NCBI GenBank assembly: GCA_028822475.1
Contig: JAPKDT010000062.1
Location: 1 to 10,037, forward strand
Origin: SAR324 cluster bacterium
GTDB taxonomy: Bacteria; SAR324; NAC60-12
DNA: 10,037 bases
Direction of reading: 5' to 3'
Position numbers and translations under genes: made by a program. Position 1 is the first letter of the stretch; every line of letters starts with the position of its first letter. Of the stretch, positions 6,096 through 10,037 are shown in pieces. The notes below the pieces were generated by a model. It searched no databases and was not told where the DNA came from. It saw only the letters and a list, made by a program, of their open reading frames with translations.

Positions 6096-7901
6096 ATGAG
6101 TAGCACAGAATATCGAGTCGACCGCAGAGAACTCCAATTCGTCGTTAATGAAACTTTAGCAGCAGGAAAATTGTGTGAGCTTCCCGATTTTTCAGAGTTT
6201 GACGAAGAGATGTTTACAATGATCATCAATGAAGCCAGTACTTTTTCGGAACAGGTACTAGCACCACTCAACGAAAATGGGGATCGGCAGGGATGCCGAA
6301 TTGAAAATGGTTCTGTCGTAACTCCGGATGGTTTTGCCAATGCCTGGAAACAGTTGGGCGAAGGTGGTTGGTTGAGTATGAATTTACCTCCTGAATACGG
6401 AGGGCAGGGTCTTCCAGAAGTTATTTCGATCATCGCTAAAGAAACCCAAATGGCTGCCAATCAGGGTTTTACCATCGGCGCATCGCTAACCTCAGGTGCG
6501 GCTAATCTGATTTACACTTTTGGTTCTGCAGAACAAAAAACTATTTTTTGCGAAAAAATGTTCCGCGGAACATGGTCCGGATCAATGTGTCTGACTGAAC
6601 CTCAGGCCGGCACAGCAGTCGGTGACGCAGCAACCACTGCGACCAAAGAGGATGCAGGGCATTACCTGATAAAAGGTACAAAACAGTTTATCACAAACGG
6701 TGACCACGACATGGCGGATAACATCATCCACCTTCTGCTGGCCCGTACCCCGGATGCTCCGGAAGGCACAAAAGGTATCAGCCTTTTTATTGTCCCTAAA
6801 ATACGTCTGGACGGTACACCGAACGATGTGAAAGTTGTGAGTATTGAGCATAAAATGGGTATCAAGGGCTCACCAACCTGCTTGCTCTCCTTAGGCGAAA
6901 ACAACGATTGTCATGGATTTTTGCTGAAAGCGGAAAACATCGGTATGGCACAAATGTTCCAGTTGATGAATGAAGCACGTTTGCTCGTAGGATTGCAGGG
7001 ACTCGCAGGTGCCGGCGCAGCAGTACAAAATGCATGGGCTTATGCCAAAGAACGTACCCAGGGACCGTCAGCGGTTCATCCCGGAGAGAAAGCTTTAATC
7101 GTTGAATTCCCGGATGTACGCAGAATGCTGATGCAGATGAAAGCCGTCACAGAAGGTCTCCGCGCACTGATGTACACGACAGCATGGTACATAGACATGG
7201 CGAATCATGGTCCGGAAGAAAGCCGTGAAAAATATCAGGATCTGCTTGATCTGCATATTCCAGTTTGCAAATCATTCGGCACTGACCAGGGATTTGAAGT
7301 TGCCCGTGTAGGCATCCAGGTTTTGGGCGGTGTTGGATTTACGCAGGATTTTCCACTGGAGCAGAATGCCCGTGACCAGAAAATTGCTTCGATTTATGAA
7401 GGTACAAATGGAATTCAGGCACTCGACCTGGTTGGCCGAAAATTCAATACTAAGAAGGGACAGTTACTCAATGTACTTGTAGAGGAATTGAGCTGGTTTG
7501 ATCAGCATTCACCAGAGGGTGAGCTCGCAGGCTGGGTTGCAGAGTGGGAAACTTATCGAACGCTCATGCTGGAAAGTATTGCCAGTTTGAAAAAAACAGG
7601 AGAAACAGAAGGTAAAGACGGTTACGTACTTTATGCAGTCAATATGCTGGATTTAATGGGTGATGTACTCTGTTGTTTCTATTTGCTCAAACAGGCAGAG
7701 TCTGCCCAGAAAAAATGGACCAGCATGCTTTGTGGAGCAGCTTCTGAAGCAGAATTACTTGCGGAAAATGAAGAAGCACAATTTTATTGGAATAAGCTAC
7801 GCACCACCGAATTTTACGTCTGGAGCGTTTTGCCACGTGCCTTGTCAAACGCAAAGACTATTAAAAACGCAAACCTCTCGCCTTTGAGTGCTTGTTTGTA
7901 A
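6096..7901 (+). CDS. Acyl-CoA dehydrogenase, DmdC-like large form with C-terminal domain
   Basis: This FAD enzyme introduces a 2,3 double bond into an acyl-CoA, passing electrons to electron-transfer flavoprotein. At 601 residues it exceeds the 380-residue classical form. It has a short N-terminal helical domain (YRVDRRELQFV, 6-16), the usual N-terminal, middle (MCLTEPQAGTAVGDAATTAT, 164-183) and C-terminal domains, then about 140 extra helical residues. The catalytic base is Glu435 in ASIYEGTNGIQALDLVGRK. This architecture is shared by 3-methylmercaptopropionyl-CoA dehydrogenase (DmdC, DMSP demethylation) and many unassigned relatives, so the substrate is unknown. No ribosome binding site is seen before the ATG. 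It stands where rnc or other genes often follow fabF, setting acyl-CoA oxidation beside fatty acid synthesis. Confidence 0.92.
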   Translation: MSSTEYRVDRRELQFVVNETLAAGKLCELPDFSEFDEEMFTMIINEASTFSEQVLAPLNENGDRQGCRIENGSVVTPDGFANAWKQLGEGGWLSMNLPPEYGGQGLPEVISIIAKETQMAANQGFTIGASLTSGAANLIYTFGSAEQKTIFCEKMFRGTWSGSMCLTEPQAGTAVGDAATTATKEDAGHYLIKGTKQFITNGDHDMADNIIHLLLARTPDAPEGTKGISLFIVPKIRLDGTPNDVKVVSIEHKMGIKGSPTCLLSLGENNDCHGFLLKAENIGMAQMFQLMNEARLLVGLQGLAGAGAAVQNAWAYAKERTQGPSAVHPGEKALIVEFPDVRRMLMQMKAVTEGLRALMYTTAWYIDMANHGPEESREKYQDLLDLHIPVCKSFGTDQGFEVARVGIQVLGGVGFTQDFPLEQNARDQKIASIYEGTNGIQALDLVGRKFNTKKGQLLNVLVEELSWFDQHSPEGELAGWVAEWETYRTLMLESIASLKKTGETEGKDGYVLYAVNMLDLMGDVLCCFYLLKQAESAQKKWTSMLCGAASEAELLAENEEAQFYWNKLRTTEFYVWSVLPRALSNAKTIKNANLSPLSACL

Positions 7902-7924
7902 CCATACTTATTTTCAGGAAAAAT

Positions 7925-8101
7925 GTGGAAGACTTTATAACTCAGTTCAAAAACAACCGTATCGTCCGTTACAGCGTTCTGAGCGGTTTTGTGTTGCTCG
8001 CATATTTATTGGGCGGAGGAGTTGCCATCCTCATAGCTGTATGCGGATTGTTTCTCGGTAGACTGAGTTACAATGACGTTATTGATGATCTTGATATTTG
8101 A
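7925..8101 (+). CDS. Small hydrophobic membrane protein, unrecognised
   Basis: A GTG at 7925 with AGGA 5 nt upstream (7916-7919) opens a 58-residue frame. A TTG at 7892 in the same frame would give 69 residues and overlap the preceding gene by 10 nt, without a ribosome binding site. The protein has a short charged N-terminus (residues 1-14), a hydrophobic stretch of about 32 residues from 15 onward with a GGG hinge near the middle, and an acidic tail ending NDVIDDLDI. This could be one long or two short membrane helices. I do not recognise the family. The good ribosome binding site, position 23 nt after the acyl-CoA dehydrogenase stop and patterned hydrophobicity argue that it is real; chance is not excluded for so short a frame. 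Confidence 0.55.
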   Translation: MEDFITQFKNNRIVRYSVLSGFVLLAYLLGGGVAILIAVCGLFLGRLSYNDVIDDLDI

Positions 8102-8118
8102 TTCTTAGACTATAAAAT
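8091..8118 (+). promoter_or_regulatory. Candidate sigma70-type promoter for the pyrophosphatase gene
   Basis: TTGATA (8091-8096) and TAAAAT (8113-8118) each match the consensus hexamers at five of six positions and are 16 nt apart. The -35 overlaps the last codons of the small membrane-protein gene. Transcription would begin near 8125, giving a leader of about 85 nt that includes the hairpin at 8147-8182. Confidence 0.35.
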
Positions 8119-8146
8119 TCCTCTACAAAAACAATTCAATGATTAT

Positions 8147-8182
8147 TTGCTCTAGCAGCCGTGACAGTTGTTAAAAGAGCAA
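8147..8182 (+). promoter_or_regulatory. Hairpin in the leader of the pyrophosphatase gene
   Basis: TTGCTCT (8147-8153) is perfectly complementary to AGAGCAA (8176-8182). Inside, AGCAGC (8154-8159) pairs with GTTGTT (8167-8172) with two G-T wobbles, leaving a 3-nt AAA bulge and a 7-nt loop. No T-tract follows, so it is not a standard terminator. It ends 28 nt before the TTG start at 8211. Confidence 0.4.
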
Positions 8183-8210
8183 TCCAGCCTGTAACCTGAG
8201 ACTCTCTATC

Positions 8211-8765
8211 TTGAAGCTCCACTTTGCTACTTCAAACAGTAATAAACTCCAGGAGTTATCCACACTGCTGGAACATGAGTTAATTTCAGTACCACTCGAT
8301 TTAGAGGAAATTCAAACCACAGATCTGCACGAACTGCTGAAGTTCAAACTTAACCAGGCCTATGAAGAGCTTCATGCTCCGGTGATTGTAGAAGATACAT
8401 CTTTGTATTTTGATGCCTGGAATGAACTGCCTGGGCCACTCATAAAATGGTTTTTAGCAGGCATGGGTTTGGAGGGGATAGTACAGTCTTTATCCCCGTT
8501 TGAAGATAAGTCCGCGCAGGCAGTCTGTTGTTTAGCTTTCACTGATGATGGAAAAACTATGCATTTTTTTGAAGGAAAGCTGAAAGGGTTGATCGTGGAA
8601 CCAAGGGGTTCCCGTAATTTTGGCTGGGACGCAATTTTTCAAGCAGCAGGACAGCAGCAGACTTTTGGAGAAATGTCCGCGGAAGAAAAAAATCGTATTT
8701 CACCACGTGGAAAAGCAGCTGCCGAATTTAAGCAGTTCTTAAGACTGCAGGCAGCGCAAAGGTAA
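8211..8765 (+). CDS. Ham1/ITPA-type non-canonical purine NTP pyrophosphatase
   Basis: Enzymes of this family hydrolyse ITP, dITP and XTP to monophosphates plus pyrophosphate, keeping deaminated purines out of nucleic acids. The 184-residue product shows TSNSNKLQEL (7-16), VEDTSLYFDAWNELPGP (60-76), PRGSRNFGWDAIFQ (131-144) and the EKNRISPRGKA segment (159-169). Blocks such as LPGPLIKWFL, FEDKSA and FGWD resemble eukaryotic ITPA more than bacterial RdgB, so the symbol rdgB is not used. The conserved SHR triplet reads SPR (164-166), a change at a substrate-contacting position. The start is TTG at 8211: the in-frame upstream region to the stop at 8172 has no ATG or GTG, and homologues begin at this point. 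No ribosome binding site is visible. The 3' end overlaps ispH by 38 nt. Confidence 0.88.
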   Translation: MKLHFATSNSNKLQELSTLLEHELISVPLDLEEIQTTDLHELLKFKLNQAYEELHAPVIVEDTSLYFDAWNELPGPLIKWFLAGMGLEGIVQSLSPFEDKSAQAVCCLAFTDDGKTMHFFEGKLKGLIVEPRGSRNFGWDAIFQAAGQQQTFGEMSAEEKNRISPRGKAAAEFKQFLRLQAAQR

Positions 8766-9684
8766 CATCTTCCCGGACTATTTCAAGATCCCGGACTTGA
8801 CTTGAAGTAGACATTTTCCGCAGTTCCGCAACAATGCCCTGCACAATATCCTCAGGTGCGGATGCCCCTGCGGTAATACCTATACTCCGGATGCCTTCCA
8901 GCCATTCCACTTTTAATTCCGCAGCAGATTCAATCCGGCGTGCTTTGACTCCGGTTGTTTTTGCAACTTCCAGTAAACGCACAGAATTTGAACTGTTCTG
9001 CGCTCCTACAACAAGTACCAATTCAACTTCCTTACTCAAGGCTTTGACCGCATTCTGGCGATTTTGAGTTGCATAACAAATATCGTCTTTAGCCGGTCCC
9101 TTAATATTTGGATAGCGTTTTTTAAGCGCTGTAATTATTTCTGCAGTATCGTCCATGGATAAAGTGGTTTGTGTGATATATCCAACTTTGTCCTCATCCT
9201 CAATTTTTAAAGCCGCAACTTCTTCCACGCTGCCTACTACGATTATCCGTTCCGGTGCTTCTCCTACAGTACCTTGAACTTCGACATGACTGTGATGACC
9301 GATGAGGATAATTGTATGTTCTTTCTGGGCATAACGCTGGGCTTCTCCATGCACCTTTGTCACCAGCGGGCAGGTTGCGTCAAGTACCTTTAATTTTCGT
9401 TTTTTCGCCCTTTGACGAACTGCCGGAGCAACTCCATGTGCTGAATAAATAACATGTGCACCTTCAGGAATTTCATCAATATTTTCCACAAAAACAGCAC
9501 CGTCATTCCTAAGTCGCTGAACAACATGTCTGTTGTGTACAATTTCATGCTGAACATAGATCGGAGCGCCATAAATTTCCAATGCTCTTTCGACAATGGT
9601 GATCGCACGATCTACACCTGCGCAGAATCCTCTCGGACTGGCCAGTACCATATTAAGCGTGGACTGTGAGCTGTTTTTATTCAT
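8728..9684 (-). CDS. ispH: 4-hydroxy-3-methylbut-2-enyl diphosphate reductase
   Basis: IspH (LytB) is the last enzyme of the methylerythritol phosphate pathway, reducing HMBPP to IPP and DMAPP with a [4Fe-4S] cluster. The 318-residue protein has the three cluster cysteines: Cys21 in SPRGFCAGVDRA, Cys105 in LDATCPLVTKVH and Cys203 in DDICYATQNRQ. Substrate-binding residues are visible as His50 (HEIVHN), His83 (SAHGV), His133 and Glu135 (HSHVEVQGT), TQTTLS (171-176), NSSNS (230-234) and AGASAPE (272-278). ATG at 9684 gives an eleven-residue leader; Met12 (ATG at 9651) is an equally possible start, and neither has a Shine-Dalgarno sequence. It is convergent with the pyrophosphatase gene and divergent from the gene at 9801. 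The C-terminal EDVTFALP block is typical, so the overlap is not caused by a readthrough tail. Confidence 0.96.
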   Translation of the reverse strand: MNKNSSQSTLNMVLASPRGFCAGVDRAITIVERALEIYGAPIYVQHEIVHNRHVVQRLRNDGAVFVENIDEIPEGAHVIYSAHGVAPAVRQRAKKRKLKVLDATCPLVTKVHGEAQRYAQKEHTIILIGHHSHVEVQGTVGEAPERIIVVGSVEEVAALKIEDEDKVGYITQTTLSMDDTAEIITALKKRYPNIKGPAKDDICYATQNRQNAVKALSKEVELVLVVGAQNSSNSVRLLEVAKTTGVKARRIESAAELKVEWLEGIRSIGITAGASAPEDIVQGIVAELRKMSTSSQVRDLEIVREDVTFALPAVLRTA

Positions 9685-9729
9685 AGATATTTAAAATGAC
9701 GAACATGGTTTGCATTTTGCTCTAATTAG

Positions 9730-9756
9730 TCTATAAAGGAATTGACAACATTTCAA
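9730..9756 (-). promoter_or_regulatory. Possible ispH promoter
   Basis: On the minus strand TTGAAA (9756-9751) and TATAGA (9735-9730) lie 15 nt apart, a short spacer for sigma70. It is the best pair I see in the divergent region upstream of ispH, and it overlaps the plus-strand candidate at 9742-9770. Support is weak. Confidence 0.2.
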
Positions 9757-9770
9757 TCTTTCAGCAATAT
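9742..9770 (+). promoter_or_regulatory. Candidate sigma70-type promoter for the gene at 9801
   Basis: A perfect -35 hexamer TTGACA (9742-9747) is followed after 17 nt by CAATAT (9765-9770), a poor -10 match at three of six positions. Transcription would start near 9777, leaving a leader of about 24 nt before the ATG at 9801. Confidence 0.4.
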
Positions 9771-9800
9771 CGTTGCAAAAAACTTCAGCCGCAACCAAGC

Positions 9801-10037
9801 ATGAGTAAAGAAAAAAAACCCCGAAAAGTAGACTGGAAACGCCTGAAGGGTACTACAAATTTTTATCCAACCTATGTGGACGGTAACCTTGACAAGGTCA
9901 CACCTGCCGCCGCGACGTACAGCACACAGTTTCAAACTGTCATTCCGCGTTACAATCTTTCCATGTCTGAAACTCGCAACGCCGGGACAGGGCCAACTTT
10001 TTTGGAAACTGCTTATCAACCTCTCTCAAAAAGTCCT
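9801..10037 (+). CDS. Unrecognised protein, 5' part only (runs off window)
   Basis: The ATG at 9801 opens a frame that continues without a stop to the window end, 79 codons so far. The N-terminus is strongly basic (SKEKKPRKVDWKRLKG, residues 2-17), followed by an aromatic stretch NFYPTYVDGNLDKV (20-33) and a polar segment rich in Thr, Ser and Gln. There is no signal peptide and no membrane segment in the visible part. I do not recognise the family. No ATG occurs upstream in frame near this site, and no Shine-Dalgarno sequence is present, which is common in this window. A TTGACA-type promoter lies just upstream. The opposite-strand frame over 9753-10019 is a shadow of it. Confidence 0.6.
   Translation, partial: MSKEKKPRKVDWKRLKGTTNFYPTYVDGNLDKVTPAAATYSTQFQTVIPRYNLSMSETRNAGTGPTFLETAYQPLSKSP

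Noticed and set aside
6086..6460. 124-codon open frame on the minus strand
   Set aside because: It is fully antisense to the acyl-CoA dehydrogenase N-terminus, and its translation shows no family motif.
7923..7940. ATG at 7923 as the start of the small gene
   Set aside because: It is out of frame with the hydrophobic protein and reaches a stop after five codons. The GTG at 7925 shares the same ribosome binding site and stays open.
8732..8748. GCAGT/ACTGC hairpin in the convergent overlap as a shared terminator
   Set aside because: The stem is only 5 bp and no T-tract follows on either strand.
9753..10019. 88-codon open frame on the minus strand
   Set aside because: It is antisense to the edge gene at 9801, crosses the divergent promoter region, and has no recognisable content.
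1..10037. CRISPR array, tRNA or rRNA gene, insertion sequence, or defence or biosynthetic cluster
   Set aside because: I saw no regularly spaced repeats, cloverleaf-like segments, terminal inverted repeats with transposase, or unusual multi-gene module. The genes are mostly housekeeping.

Overview
This window carries the core genes of a Gram-negative, Proteobacteria-like heterotroph with moderate GC content. Ten complete genes and one edge-truncated gene are supported, plus one probable small membrane-protein gene. The organism is an inference from gene content: a long E. coli-type EF-Ts, a type II fatty acid synthase gene set, an acyl-CoA dehydrogenase of the roughly 600-residue class with a C-terminal domain, and IspH of the non-mevalonate isoprenoid pathway. 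A deltaproteobacterial or SAR324-like marine lineage would fit, but the sequence alone does not prove it.

Layout. Positions 1-100 are a leader with a strong palindromic hairpin. Positions 101-3519 form a tight same-strand run: tsf, pyrH, frr and mraY, with gaps of 7-10 nt. It couples translation factors (EF-Ts, ribosome recycling factor) and UMP kinase to MraY, the first membrane step of peptidoglycan synthesis. The familiar continuation after frr (uppS, cdsA, dxr) is absent. Positions 3608-5999 hold fabG, acpP and fabF, with a terminator-like hairpin between acpP and fabF. Positions 6096-7901 encode a large acyl-CoA dehydrogenase, followed by a probable small membrane-protein gene (7925-8101) and a Ham1/ITPA-type nucleotide pyrophosphatase with a TTG start (8211-8765).

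On the minus strand, ispH (8728-9684) converges on the pyrophosphatase gene and overlaps its 3' end by 38 nt. A divergent intergenic region then leads to an unrecognised plus-strand gene (from 9801) that runs off the window.

Functionally, the window joins translation elongation and recycling, pyrimidine nucleotide supply, cell-wall lipid I synthesis, fatty acid elongation, acyl-CoA oxidation, nucleotide-pool cleaning and isoprenoid precursor synthesis. I found no mobile element, CRISPR array, RNA gene or clear novel multi-gene system. The points of interest are an unusual gene order, an extended MraY, an ITPA-like pyrophosphatase with a changed conserved motif, several hairpins in intergenic regions, and a general shortage of Shine-Dalgarno sequences. 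No stretch longer than 300 bases lacks a gene.
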